From NCBI RefSeq assembly GCF_016861975.1, contig NZ_BOMB01000028.1, positions 62,001 to 126,000 on the forward strand: a DNA stretch of 64,000 bases. Reading direction: 5' to 3'. Below, piece by piece: positions 53,057 through 63,760 of the stretch. Within the stretch, counting starts at the first letter, position 1, and each line of letters starts with the position of its first letter. Made by a program: the position numbers and the translations under genes. The notes beneath the pieces were generated by a model that was not told where the DNA came from, did not search any database, and worked only from the letters and a program-made list of their open reading frames with translations. Source of the DNA: Actinocatenispora rupis (GTDB lineage: Bacteria > Actinomycetota > Actinomycetes > Mycobacteriales > Micromonosporaceae).

Positions 53057-55633
53057 GTGCGGATCGCGGTCATCGGAGGCGGACCCGGCGGGCTGTACTT
53101 CGCGGCGCTGGCGAAACGGCTCGACCCCCGACGCGACATCACCCTGTACGAGCGCAACCCCGCCGGCCGCACCTTCGGCTTCGGCGTCGTCTTCTCCGAC
53201 GAGACACTCGGCGGCATCGAACACGCCGACCCCGAGGTGTACCAGGCCATGGCCGCCGAGTTCGCCCGCTGGGACGACATCGACGTGCACTACCGCGGCA
53301 CCGTCACCACCTCCGGCGGGCACGGGTTCGCCGCCCTCGGGCGCGTCCGGCTCCTCGACATCCTCCGCGAACGCTGCCACCACCTCGGCGTACGGATCGT
53401 GTGCGGTGCGGCGCCGGCGGCGGCCGAGCTGGCCGCGGAGTACGACCTGGTGGTTGCGGCCGACGGGGTGCACTCCGCAACGCGGGAGACGCACGCCGAC
53501 GCCTTCCGGCCCGAGAACGAGGAGCGCAGCTGCCGGTACATCTGGCTCGGCACCGACCGGGTGTTCGACGCCTTCACGTTCTGGATCGCCGAGACACCAC
53601 ACGGGGTGGTGCAGGTGCACGCCTACCCGTACGACCGGACGTCGTCGACGCTCATCGTGGAGATGGCGGAGGACGTGTGGCGGGGGCACGGGTTCGACGT
53701 GTTGTCGGAGTCCGGGGGCAGGGCCGGGGACGGCGACGCTGGGGCTGGGGCGGGAGACCAGGCTGGGGCTGGGGCTGGGGCTGGCGAGCGCGCGACAAGG
53801 TCAGGAATCGATTGTTCAACTGTTGAACTGTTCAACAATGAGACAGTTGAACAGTTGAACAAAGCGACAATTGAACAATCGATAGTCGCCCAATCCGACC
53901 GCCTCACCCCACCCCCCACCACCACCCCACCCGACCCCACCAACGACACCTCCTCCATAGCCGCCTGCCAAACCCTCCTGACCCCCCTGCTCAACGGAAA
54001 AACGTTGCGCGGCAACGGTTCCCACTGGATCCGGTTCACGACCGTACGGTGTGCCAACTGGCGCCACGGCAACATCGTGCTGCTGGGCGACGCCGCACAC
54101 ACCGCGCATTTCTCCATCGGCTCCGGTACCAAGCTCGCCATGGAGGACGCCCTGGCCCTGGCCGCCGCCCTCACCGAACAGTCCACTGTGGACGATGCGC
54201 TGGCCGCGTACGAGGCGGAGCGGCGTCCGGTGGTGGAGTCGACGCAGCGGGCGGCGCAGGCGAGTCTGGAGTGGTTCGAGCGGATCGGGCAGTACGCGGG
54301 GCAGGATCCGGTGCGGTTCGGGTTCAACATCCTGACGCGGTCGCGCCGGGTGACGTTGGACAACCTTCGGCTGCGGGATCCGGAGTTCGCGGCGCGCTGT
54401 GCCGAGTGGTACGCGACGGCGGAGGTGGCGCGTGGCGTGACGCCGGGGCCGCCGGTGGTGCGGCCGCCGATGTTCCAGCCGTACCGGTTGGGCGGGTTGG
54501 TGTTGAAGAACCGCGTCGTGGTGTCGGCGATGGACATGTACTCGGCGGTGGACGGCGTGCCGGGCGATTTCCATCTGGTGCATCTGGGGTCGAAGGCGCT
54601 GGGCGGGGCGGCGTTGGTGATGACGGAGATGGTGTGCGTGTCGCCGTCGGGGCGGATCACGCCGGGCTGTGCGGGGTTGTGGAGCGACGAGCAGGGCGCG
54701 GCGTGGCGGCGGATCGTGGACTTCGTGCACCGGGACAGTACGGCGCGGATCGGTGTGCAGTTGGGCCATTCCGGCCGCAAGGGGTCGACGCGGCTGATGT
54801 GGGAGGGCATCGACGAACCGTTGCCGGAGGACAACTGGCCGGTGGTGGGACCGTCCCCGATCCCTTACGCGGCAAGGAATCAGGTGCCGCACGAGTTGAC
54901 GGTGCCGGAGTTGCGCGCGATCCGGGAGGAGTTCGTGGCGGCGGCGCGGCGGGCCGCGGACGCCGGCTTCGACGTACTGGAGCTGCACTGTGCGCACGGG
55001 TACCTGTTGTCGTCGTTCCTGTCGCCGCTGACGAATCACCGCACCGACGCGTACGGCGGGCCGCTGGCGCACCGGCTCCGCTTTCCGCTGGAGGTGTTCG
55101 CCGCGGTACGCGCGGTCTGGCCGGCGGACCGTCCGGTGACGGTGCGGGTGTCGGCGACGGACTGGGCGCCGGGCGGTACGGACGCGGACGACGCGGTGGC
55201 GATCGCGCGGGCATTCGCGGCGGCGGGGGCGGACGGGATCGACGTGTCGACGGGGCAGGTGGTGAGCGACGAGCGCCCGGCGTTCGGCCGTTCGTACCAG
55301 ACGCCGTATGCGGACCGGATCGCGAACGAGGTGGGCCGGGAGACGGGGTTGACGGTGATCGCCGTCGGCGCGATCTCGTCGTACGACGACGTGAACTCGA
55401 TCCTGCTCGCGGGCCGCGCGGACCTGTGCGCGCTGGGCCGCACGCACCTCTACGATCCACAGTGGACACTGCACGCCGCGGCCGCCCAGGGGTACGCGGG
55501 GGCGGAGTGGCCGGTGCAGTTCCGGGCGGGTTCGCGTCCACCGGCCGCCGGTCGTACGGATGCGGCGCGGCCGCGGTTGTCGCTGGTCACCGAGCCTGCG
55601 GCGACCCGGCACGAGCGCTGGCGCCCTTCGTAG
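53057..55633 (+). CDS. Bifunctional aryl-CoA monooxygenase/Old Yellow Enzyme reductase (2-aminobenzoyl-CoA or salicylyl-CoA type)
   Basis: 858 aa, about 80 longer than typical. Residues 1-395 are a class A flavin monooxygenase: GGGPGGLYFA dinucleotide fold, GFGVVFSDETLGGIE, DGVHSATRE, GDAAHTAHFSIGSGTKLAMEDALALAAAL. Residues about 470-858 are an Old Yellow Enzyme barrel: MFQPYRLGGLVLKNRVVVSAM, LQLGHSGRKGSTRL-type segment, ELHCAHGYLLSSFLSPLTNHRTDAYGG. This fusion is the enzyme that hydroxylates and reduces 2-aminobenzoyl-CoA. Residues about 216-295 are a low-complexity insertion, in frame, holding the AT-rich palindrome. It starts with a leaderless-type promoter. Confidence 0.88.
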   Translation: MRIAVIGGGPGGLYFAALAKRLDPRRDITLYERNPAGRTFGFGVVFSDETLGGIEHADPEVYQAMAAEFARWDDIDVHYRGTVTTSGGHGFAALGRVRLLDILRERCHHLGVRIVCGAAPAAAELAAEYDLVVAADGVHSATRETHADAFRPENEERSCRYIWLGTDRVFDAFTFWIAETPHGVVQVHAYPYDRTSSTLIVEMAEDVWRGHGFDVLSESGGRAGDGDAGAGAGDQAGAGAGAGERATRSGIDCSTVELFNNETVEQLNKATIEQSIVAQSDRLTPPPTTTPPDPTNDTSSIAACQTLLTPLLNGKTLRGNGSHWIRFTTVRCANWRHGNIVLLGDAAHTAHFSIGSGTKLAMEDALALAAALTEQSTVDDALAAYEAERRPVVESTQRAAQASLEWFERIGQYAGQDPVRFGFNILTRSRRVTLDNLRLRDPEFAARCAEWYATAEVARGVTPGPPVVRPPMFQPYRLGGLVLKNRVVVSAMDMYSAVDGVPGDFHLVHLGSKALGGAALVMTEMVCVSPSGRITPGCAGLWSDEQGAAWRRIVDFVHRDSTARIGVQLGHSGRKGSTRLMWEGIDEPLPEDNWPVVGPSPIPYAARNQVPHELTVPELRAIREEFVAAARRAADAGFDVLELHCAHGYLLSSFLSPLTNHRTDAYGGPLAHRLRFPLEVFAAVRAVWPADRPVTVRVSATDWAPGGTDADDAVAIARAFAAAGADGIDVSTGQVVSDERPAFGRSYQTPYADRIANEVGRETGLTVIAVGAISSYDDVNSILLAGRADLCALGRTHLYDPQWTLHAAAAQGYAGAEWPVQFRAGSRPPAAGRTDAARPRLSLVTEPAATRHERWRPS
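53706..53950. repeat. Composite element: G-rich arm, AT-rich palindrome, C-rich arm (copy 2, in frame inside a gene)
   Basis: G-rich arm 53715-53785 (GCTGGG repeats); AT-rich palindrome 53807-53883 with perfect 13-bp arms ATCGATTGTTCAA/TTGAACAATCGAT and internal GTTGAACA/TGTTCAAC units; C-rich arm 53904-53945. Arms and palindrome recur in the same order at 29675-29990. Here the element codes for about 80 residues with Asn, Thr, Glu and Gln unlike the rest of the gene. Confidence 0.8.
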
Positions 55634-55726
55634 ATTTCTGTAGCGATCGGCGTGTATTGCGTAGTTTTCCTTCGAGGCGTAGGTTCCGATCGGCCCGGTT
55701 TCCCTGTAGCGACAGGAGGAATCACC

Positions 55727-57016
55727 GTGCGCTGTCGACCCCTCGTCCCCCTCGCCGCCGCCGCGCTCGTCGCGCTGGCGCTCCCCGCGGTCGGGCCCGG
55801 CCCCGCGTCCGCCGCCACCACCCCCGAGCCCGTCGTCGGGCACGCCGTCTTCAACGACCCGACCGGCACCGCGGCCCAGCAGAACGCGGTGTTCACGCAG
55901 CTCGCCGGCCTGATCGAGCGGGTACCGGCGGGCCAGGACATCGAACTGTCCACGTACGGCTTCGACGTCGTCGGTACCAGCGGCGCGCCCGACCTGGCCG
56001 CCGACCTCGTCGCCGCGCACGACCGCGGCGTCAACGTACGGATCATCGTCGACCACGCGTCCGCCGGGAACGCGCCGGTCGGCACGCTGCGTACCGCACT
56101 CGGCAACGACGACACCAAGCCGTCGTACCTGGTGGACTGCAAGGACCAGTTCCCGACCGGGCCGGACCGCGGCTGCATCGGCACCCGGCAGTACACGTGG
56201 CCGGGCACGACGACCCCGACGTACGCCTACAACCACAACAAGTTCGCGCTGTTCTCGCAGGTGGCGCTCGCCTCGGGCACCGTGTCCGACGTGGTGTACC
56301 AGGCGTCGGCGAACATCGGCACCTGGGACGCGGCGAACTCGTACAACAACGCGTTCACGTACACCGACGCGCGCACGTACGGCGCCTACCACCAGTACTT
56401 CGACGATCTGCGCAGCTACCGGCACAGCAGCGCCGGCAACAACGACTACTACACCGACTCGGGTACGGGCACCGAGTATCGCGTGTTCTTCTTCCCGCGG
56501 CACGAGGCGGCCGGCACGAGCTTCACCGACTCGTCCACGGACACCGTCTACAACATCCTCAAGTCGGTGGCCTGCACGCACACCAACCCCGATGGTACGA
56601 GTCACCAGACGCTGGTGCGGGTGGCGAACTGGGCGCTCGACCGTACTGACGTGGCGCAGCAACTGAACGCGCTCGCCAACGCCGGCTGCTGGGTCGACGT
56701 CGTCTACTCCAACGTCAGCTCCGGTGCCGCCGCCGCGCTCAACGCCACCAAGAACCTCCAGGTGACGAAGTGCGACTACACCGTGAACGGGCAGCGCGAA
56801 CGGGTGCACTCCAAGTACATGCTGATCAACGGTGGCATCACCGGCGATCCCGGCGCGCACCTGTGGACCGGCAGCCCGAACCTCGCGTGGGGCGAACTCC
56901 GGCAGGCCGACGAGGCACTGCTCCGGGTACTCGACCAGGGCGCGCACGACGAGTACCTGAACAACTTCTGGTCGGTACGCGACACCTGCCGCGCCAACGG
57001 CGGCATCGTCAAGTGA
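55727..57016 (+). CDS. Secreted phospholipase D-like protein
   Basis: 429 aa from the GTG at 55727 with AGGAGGA 6 nt upstream. A signal peptide ends near residue 29 (PASAA). Two HKD-type sites: YNHNKFALF in the first half and VHSKYMLINGG in the second, the H-x-K pairs of the PLD family, but the Asp is displaced in both. The protein is Cys-poor and extracellular. Substrate unknown; PLD-family members include phospholipases and nucleases. A short AT-rich stretch with repeated CTGTAGCGA (near 55640 and 55703) precedes it. Confidence 0.85.
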   Translation: MRCRPLVPLAAAALVALALPAVGPGPASAATTPEPVVGHAVFNDPTGTAAQQNAVFTQLAGLIERVPAGQDIELSTYGFDVVGTSGAPDLAADLVAAHDRGVNVRIIVDHASAGNAPVGTLRTALGNDDTKPSYLVDCKDQFPTGPDRGCIGTRQYTWPGTTTPTYAYNHNKFALFSQVALASGTVSDVVYQASANIGTWDAANSYNNAFTYTDARTYGAYHQYFDDLRSYRHSSAGNNDYYTDSGTGTEYRVFFFPRHEAAGTSFTDSSTDTVYNILKSVACTHTNPDGTSHQTLVRVANWALDRTDVAQQLNALANAGCWVDVVYSNVSSGAAAALNATKNLQVTKCDYTVNGQRERVHSKYMLINGGITGDPGAHLWTGSPNLAWGELRQADEALLRVLDQGAHDEYLNNFWSVRDTCRANGGIVK

Positions 57017-57076
57017 CGTACGGCGGCGGCCGTGCCCACGCCGGTCGCCGCCGGAGTCCCTACTGCCGCAACGGAA

Positions 57077-57424
57077 TCAGCCCCGCGCGGAGTCGTCCCG
57101 CTCGCCGGAACCAGAGCCGTTACGGGAAGCAGAGCCGTTACGGGAAGCAGAGCCGGAACCCGACCCGGGAGCGGAGCCGGAGTCGTCGGCGGCGCGTTGC
57201 TCGGCGAACCGGTCCAGGCTCTCCTTCGCCCGGCCCACCCCGGTGTCGATCTTCTCCGAGTACTTCCCGTTGGTCTTGCCGTCCAGGTAGCCGGCCGCCT
57301 TGTCGAGCTTCGCGTCGATCGTCTCGTTGTGCTCGGCGGCAAGGTCACGGGCTCGTTCCGTGGCCTTCTCGGCGAACTCGGTGGCCCGGTCGGCGAACTC
57401 GTCGAACTTGTCCTTCAGGCTCAT
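57077..57424 (-). CDS. MT0933-type small protein (antitoxin family) with Ser/Gly/Asn-rich tail
   Basis: 115 aa from the ATG at 57424. The first 75 residues are amphipathic helices: MSLKDKFDEFADRATEFAEKATERARDLAAEHN, then KLDKAAGYLDGKTNGKYSEKIDTGVGRAKESLDRF. GKTNGKYSEKID is the family signature. The tail has two 18-bp repeats (57113-57130 and 57131-57148) coding for a Ser/Arg/Asn/Gly stretch. It is annotated as an antitoxin by homology in Mycobacterium, but no toxin gene is adjacent. A paralogue is at 57564. Confidence 0.8.
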   Translation of the reverse strand: MSLKDKFDEFADRATEFAEKATERARDLAAEHNETIDAKLDKAAGYLDGKTNGKYSEKIDTGVGRAKESLDRFAEQRAADDSGSAPGSGSGSASRNGSASRNGSGSGERDDSARG

Positions 57425-57563
57425 CGGGTCGTCCCTTCGCATGCCGGCGTCGACTCCCAATGATGCCTCGCCGGCCGGACGATCCGGCGTGTCCGCCACG
57501 ACACTCCGGTACGCAAAAGGCGGGGTGCGGCAGCACCGCACCCCGCCCACGTACCAACGACCG

Positions 57564-57776
57564 TCACTGCTGGTCGTCGCCGCCACCGGCCCAGTTGCCC
57601 ATGGCGTCCTTGCCCTTCTCCGCAGCGGAGTCGAGCTTGTCGCTGTACTTGCCGCCGGTCTTCTCGTCGGCCATGTCACGTGCCTTGTCCACGCCCTGCT
57701 CGGCCTGGTCGGAGTGCTCGCCGAGCATGTCCTTGGCCTTGTCCTTCATGTCGTCGAATTTGTCCATCATTCCCAT
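57564..57776 (-). CDS. MT0933-type small protein (antitoxin family)
   Basis: 70 aa from the ATG at 57776 with AGGAGAG upstream. MGMMDKFDDMKDKAKDMLGEHSDQAEQGVDKARDMADEKTGGKYSDKLDSAAEKGKDAMG shows the KTGGKYSDKLD signature. It is shorter than the neighbour at 57077 and lacks the tail. The two are tandem paralogues on the minus strand, separated by 139 bp. Very hydrophilic, probably cytoplasmic. Role uncertain, because no toxin is recognised. Confidence 0.8.
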   Translation of the reverse strand: MGMMDKFDDMKDKAKDMLGEHSDQAEQGVDKARDMADEKTGGKYSDKLDSAAEKGKDAMGNWAGGGDDQQ

Positions 57777-57940
57777 GAGGGCTCTCCTCCTCGACGTCAC
57801 TGTCAGGCGAAGGTGATCGCGGTGTTCCCCCCGAACCTCCGCGCCACCGACGCTACCGCCGGGGCCGGACGTACCCGGTGGCTTCCGGCGAACCGGACCA
57901 CCGACCACCCGGACGATGGACATTCGCTCGTACCGGCACG

Positions 57941-57974
57941 AAAAATGGCCGGCGGGTCCGTGCCCCACCGGCCA
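57941..57974 (-). terminator. Rho-independent terminator of the dnaK operon
   Basis: An 11-bp stem with one mismatch, TGGCCGGCGGG (57946-57956) and CCCACCGGCCA (57964-57974), is followed on the minus strand by five T (AAAAA at 57941-57945 on plus). It lies 15 bp beyond the hspR stop. It is the only hairpin here with a clear U-tract. Confidence 0.9.
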
Positions 57975-57988
57975 CCGTCGGGTGAACC

Positions 57989-58432
57989 TCAGCCCTGCCG
58001 GCGCCGCTCCTGGCCCCGCGGCCGCCAGACCACGAGCGCCGTCTCGCGCGTCGGCACCAGATCCCGCCCGTACGAGGCGGACATGGCCTGGACCTCGGCG
58101 AGCCGCTGCTGTGCGGCCAGCAGCTGGTCCTCCAGCTCGGCGATCCGGCCCTGCATCAGCCGGGTCGCCTGCTCCAGCTCGATGATGCGCTTGATGCCGG
58201 CGAGGTTGACGCCCTCCTCCTGGGAGAGGCGCTGGATCTCGCGCAGCAGAGCCACGTCCCGCGCGCTGTACCGCCGGCCGCCGCCCGCGGTACGCCCCGG
58301 CTGGACCAGCCCGAGCCGGTCGTACTGCCGGAGGGTCTGGGGGTGCATGCCCGCCATCCGCGCCGCCACCGAGATCACGATGACCTTGGCGTCGGACGTG
58401 CCCTCGACGTTGATGAAGAACTCGGTGACCAT
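57989..58432 (-). CDS. hspR: HspR, MerR-family heat-shock repressor
   Basis: 147 aa. MerR-type HTH with VISVAARMAGMHPQTLRQYDRLGLVQPGRTAGGGRRYSARDVALLREIQRLSQEEGVNLAGIKRIIEL, followed by a coiled-coil region. HspR represses the dnaK operon with DnaK as co-repressor. It is the last gene of dnaK-grpE-dnaJ-hspR. HAIR-like sites are upstream of dnaK (62271) and clpB (41840). Confidence 0.97.
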   Translation of the reverse strand: MVTEFFINVEGTSDAKVIVISVAARMAGMHPQTLRQYDRLGLVQPGRTAGGGRRYSARDVALLREIQRLSQEEGVNLAGIKRIIELEQATRLMQGRIAELEDQLLAAQQRLAEVQAMSASYGRDLVPTRETALVVWRPRGQERRRQG

Positions 58433-58442
58433 CCCCTACTCC

Positions 58443-59603
58443 TCATCGCTCCTGGCGCCGCACGCGGGCGTCGATCGAGGACCGCGGCGCGGCCGGCGTC
58501 TCGGCAGCGAACTCGGCCAGCGCCTTGCGCGCCCGCTCGGACAACTCCGGCGGTACTGCCACGTCCACCGTCACCAGCAGGTCGCCCGCACCCGACCTCG
58601 CCGGTACGCCCTTGCCACGGACGCGCAGCTTCCGGCCGCTCGGCGTACCCGGTGGAACCCGGAGGGTGACCACACCGTCCACAGTGGGCACTCGCAGGTC
58701 GGCACCCAGCGCCGCCTCCGCGAACGTCACCGGCACGGTCAGCGTCAGATCGTTGCCGGAGCGGCCGAACAGCTCGTCCGGCTTCACGTGGACCAGCACG
58801 TACAGGTCGCCGGCGGGACCGCCGCGTGCACCCGGCTCACCCTTGCCACGTACCCGGATCCGCTGCCCGTCGGACACCCCGGCCGGCAGCCGTACGGTCA
58901 GCGAACGCGCCTTGGTGACCCCACCGGTCCCGCGGCACTCCGGGCACTTCTCGTCGACCACGGAACCCGTGCCCTGGCAGTCCTTGCAGGGCTCGGAGAA
59001 GCTGAACGCGCCCTGGTTGCTCGTGGTCAGCCCGCTGCCGCGGCAGGTCGGGCAGGTGCGCGGCGACGTACCCGGCTTGGCGCCGGTGCCGTGGCACAGG
59101 TCGCAGACGCCCGGCGCGCGCAACGTCAACGGCAGCGTCGTGCCGAGCACCGCGTCGCTGAAGCCGATGGACACCTCGGCCTCGATGTCCCGGCCGACCC
59201 GGTCCGTCGTACCGCCGCCGGGGTGCCGGCCTCCGCCGAACAGCGAACCGAACAGGTCCGAGAACCCGCCCGCCCGGCTCTGCGCGTTGCCCAGCAGGTC
59301 CGACAGGTCGAACGGCATCCCACCGCCGCCACCGCCGCCGGACCCGCCCCGCCGGAACGCGCCCGCGCCGAACATCGACCGGGCGTCGTCGTACTCCTTG
59401 CGCTTGTTCGCGTCGGAGAGCACCGAGTACGCCTCGGAGACGTCCTTGAAACGCTCGCGCGCCGCGTCGTCACCGGGGTTGTGGTCGGGGTGCAACTCGC
59501 GGGCGAGCTTCCGGAACGCCTTCTTGATGTCGCTTGAGGACGCGTCCTTCTCGACACCGAGAACCTTGTAGTAGTCCTTCTCCAGCCAGTCCTTCGTGCT
59601 CAT
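58443..59603 (-). CDS. dnaJ: Chaperone DnaJ (Hsp40), type I
   Basis: 386 aa from the ATG at 59603. J domain with HPD (ELHPDHNPG), a Gly-rich segment (residues about 88-115, [13 protein letters not shown]), four CxxCxGxG zinc repeats ([32 protein letters not shown]), and the C-terminal substrate domains. Reads 10 bp before hspR and 25 bp after grpE. Near-copy of the 13-mer GTCCACAGTGG at 58677. Confidence 0.97.
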   Translation of the reverse strand: MSTKDWLEKDYYKVLGVEKDASSSDIKKAFRKLARELHPDHNPGDDAARERFKDVSEAYSVLSDANKRKEYDDARSMFGAGAFRRGGSGGGGGGGMPFDLSDLLGNAQSRAGGFSDLFGSLFGGGRHPGGGTTDRVGRDIEAEVSIGFSDAVLGTTLPLTLRAPGVCDLCHGTGAKPGTSPRTCPTCRGSGLTTSNQGAFSFSEPCKDCQGTGSVVDEKCPECRGTGGVTKARSLTVRLPAGVSDGQRIRVRGKGEPGARGGPAGDLYVLVHVKPDELFGRSGNDLTLTVPVTFAEAALGADLRVPTVDGVVTLRVPPGTPSGRKLRVRGKGVPARSGAGDLLVTVDVAVPPELSERARKALAEFAAETPAAPRSSIDARVRRQER

Positions 59604-59628
59604 GCGGGCACACCCCCTTCCACGTCTC

Positions 59629-60353
59629 TCAGCTCTCCGACCCGCTGTCCGCGCCGGACTCCTGCTCGGCGGCCGGCTCGGTCTCCGCCGGACCGGACGG
59701 GTCCGGGTCGGCGACGGCCACCATCGCCGGGCGCAGCATCCGCTCGCCGTGCCGGTACCCGCGGCGCATGACCATGACGCAGGTCGGCTCGGTGACGTCC
59801 GGCGACAGCGAGTGCGCCACGGCCTCGTGGTGCATCGGGTCGAACGGGTCGCCGGCCTCGCCGTACGGCGTGAGCCCGGCCTTCGTGAGTACGGACACGA
59901 GCTGGTCCGCGACCGCGGCGAACGGGCCGACCAGGTCACCGTGCTCGCGCGCCCGGTCCAGGTCGTCCAGCACCGGGAGGAGCGACGAGAGCAGCGCGCC
60001 GGTCGCCTGTTCGCCGGCCAGCGCACGGTCCCGCTCGACCCGACGCCGATAGTTCGCGTACTCCGCGACGACGCGCTTCAGGTCGCTGGTGCGTTCCTCC
60101 AGCTCCTTGCGCAGCGTCTCGACGTCCGCGGACAGCTCGGCCGGTACCTCGACGGTCTCGGCGGGAGCGGCCTGCTCGACCGGCTCGGCGGACTTCTCGG
60201 GACCGCCCTCGCTGGTACGCGGCTGGGTCCCGTTCGGATCGATGCGGCGCCGGTCGCGCACTACTATCCGCTCCTCGCTTTCCTGTTCCTCATCGCGCGG
60301 GGCGGCGCCCCCGGCCGGGGCCGGGGGCACCTTTCCCGCGTCGTCGCGCTGGG

Positions 60354-60357
<4 letters not shown>
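59629..60357 (-). CDS. grpE: GrpE nucleotide exchange factor
   Basis: 242 aa. An acidic, Pro-rich N-terminus of about 80 residues, then the coiled-coil ([30 protein letters not shown]), and the C-terminal beta domain ([34 protein letters not shown]). Exchanges ADP for ATP on DnaK. GTG start overlaps the dnaK stop by 4 bp. Confidence 0.96.
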
Positions 60358-62237
<1,880 letters not shown>

Positions 62238-62270
62238 GTTGTGTTCCTCCGTTGCTGAGCCATGTGTCGA

Positions 62271-62291
62271 GTTGAGCGAACCTGACTCAAT
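62271..62291 (-). promoter_or_regulatory. HAIR-like HspR operator upstream of dnaK
   Basis: On plus: GTTGAGC-N7-ACTCAAT; minus: ATTGAGT-N7-GCTCAAC. 11 of 14 positions match CTTGAGT-N7-ACTCAAG and the spacer is exact. A TTGACG (minus; 62313-62318) upstream could be the -35 of the promoter, and a dyad GCTGACG/CGTCAGC (62292-62298, 62307-62313) lies between. Confidence 0.9.
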
Positions 62292-62413
62292 GCTGACGCG
62301 CAGATCCGTCAGCGTCAACTGACTTGAGCCGGCCACACGCAACTCTCATGGTTCCACAACGCGGACCCCGCGCCGACCATTCCCCGCCCTCCGGCGGCCC
62401 GATGGGACCGGGG

Positions 62414-63073
62414 TCACCGCCGCCCGGCGGGAGGCGACCCGAGCACCGGCAGATCCTCGCCCCCTGGTACGACCGGGAGCTGGTCGGTGCGCGGCTCGTC
62501 CGGTTCCGCCCGGCGACGGCCGGACCGGCGCGGCGCATCCGGTACCGCGGACGGGCCCGAGCGGGCGACCGGCGGGTGGAACAGCGCCTCGCGTACGCGG
62601 GCGGCGGTGGACTCGGACGGCACCTCCGGCGCGTCACCCCAGCCGACCGGCGCGTCGTGCCGTTCACCGACCACCGCCGTACCGGGTGCGGCGCGCCGGT
62701 CGCCGTCCGCCGCCCGTTCACGCCGGGCGGCGGGGAACGCGTCGGACAGCGCGTGCCGGCCGGGCCGGGAGACGGCGGGCGCGACCTGCGCCGGCGCACC
62801 CGGCCGCAGCGGTACGGATCCGGCGCCGCGGGGCGGGCCGGCGGGCGGCGGGGCGCCGGGACGCGCCGCGCACACGTCCCCGAGTACGCCGTCGGCGACC
62901 TCCCAGGTCGGGCACGGCCACGGCGACCGGCACCGGGCGCAGTCGGCGCCGAGCAGGGTGTCGGGCTGGTGGCCGTGCCACAGGTCGGCGGCGAGCGACC
63001 ACGCGGTCCGCTCGACGACGGCGACCGGCGCGTCGACCGGCGGCGGATCGTCCAACGTGTACGGGCTGCGCAT
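62414..63073 (-). CDS. Hypothetical protein with CxxC-containing N-terminus
   Basis: 219 aa from the ATG at 63073 (GAGGAGGT-like site upstream). Residues 20-60 (ADLWHGHQPDTLLGADCARCRSPWPCPTWEVAD) hold a Cys-x-x-Cys and a third Cys with Trp and His, a short motif common in actinobacterial small proteins. The rest is Pro/Arg/Ala-rich and low complexity. I do not recognise a function. It reads away from the intergenic region at 63074. Confidence 0.55.
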   Translation of the reverse strand: MRSPYTLDDPPPVDAPVAVVERTAWSLAADLWHGHQPDTLLGADCARCRSPWPCPTWEVADGVLGDVCAARPGAPPPAGPPRGAGSVPLRPGAPAQVAPAVSRPGRHALSDAFPAARRERAADGDRRAAPGTAVVGERHDAPVGWGDAPEVPSESTAARVREALFHPPVARSGPSAVPDAPRRSGRRRAEPDEPRTDQLPVVPGGEDLPVLGSPPAGRR

Positions 63074-63760
63074 CGGTGCGGGTACCTCCTCTGTCCGCGG
63101 CGGATGCCGCGGCGGGCTGGCGGGGGCCCCGACCGGGGGTTCCCGCGGTCGAGGCACTGCCGCCTCCACCTCTCCAGCGGCCCGTACGGTGTGCACTCCG
63201 CGCGGGCCGTGCGGACCCCGGCGTACCCCGGTGCCCTGGTTCCTGCGGGGCTGGGTGCCCCCGCGGTCGGACCGACGGTGCCGCCGTCCCGGCCGGGCGG
63301 TCGGACCCGGCTGTCCCGGGGCGACCTACTCGGGATAACGGACCACGACCGAGAGCGGTCACGCCAACACGTCAGGTGATATCAGCAGCACACGTGGGTC
63401 GTAACGGACGCCGCGCCAGCCCGGGACGCCAGCGGTGAACGCGCCCCGTCGCGTACGGCCGGGAACGGCACGGCACGGCCTAAGAGGTCCTCACAGAAGG
63501 ACTGTCGGCGCCTGGCGGACTCAGGACGACGCTGCCGACGTTGTCGGCACAGTCGCGTACAACACCGGTATGCGACTGCACCTCCGCCTTGACAGCCCCG
63601 CCCTGAGCCTCGCCAGCCAACCGACGCCTCTCTGTTGGACCTCTAAGGTGATGCGCACCGGCCGACCACGACGCGTACGCGCGAAAGGGTGGGCGGGACG
63701 CTAGGCTACCGACGAGTAATAAGCTGTCGGCAGCCGTCAACCCCGGGAGGAACGCGGACC
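63074..63760. other. Intergenic region without a convincing gene
   Basis: 687 bp. Short frames (for example 63435-63704 plus, 63480-63740 minus) have no ribosome site and an unnatural composition. No tRNA-like clover-leaf and no strong hairpin is seen. The last 60 bp hold CTAGGCTACC, a possible -10 region, and GGGAGGAA before the gene at 63761. Confidence 0.55.

Noticed and set aside
63435-63704. 89-codon plus-strand frame in the 63-kb intergenic region
   Set aside because: No ribosome site, Arg-rich unnatural composition, no homologue recognised; treated as non-coding.
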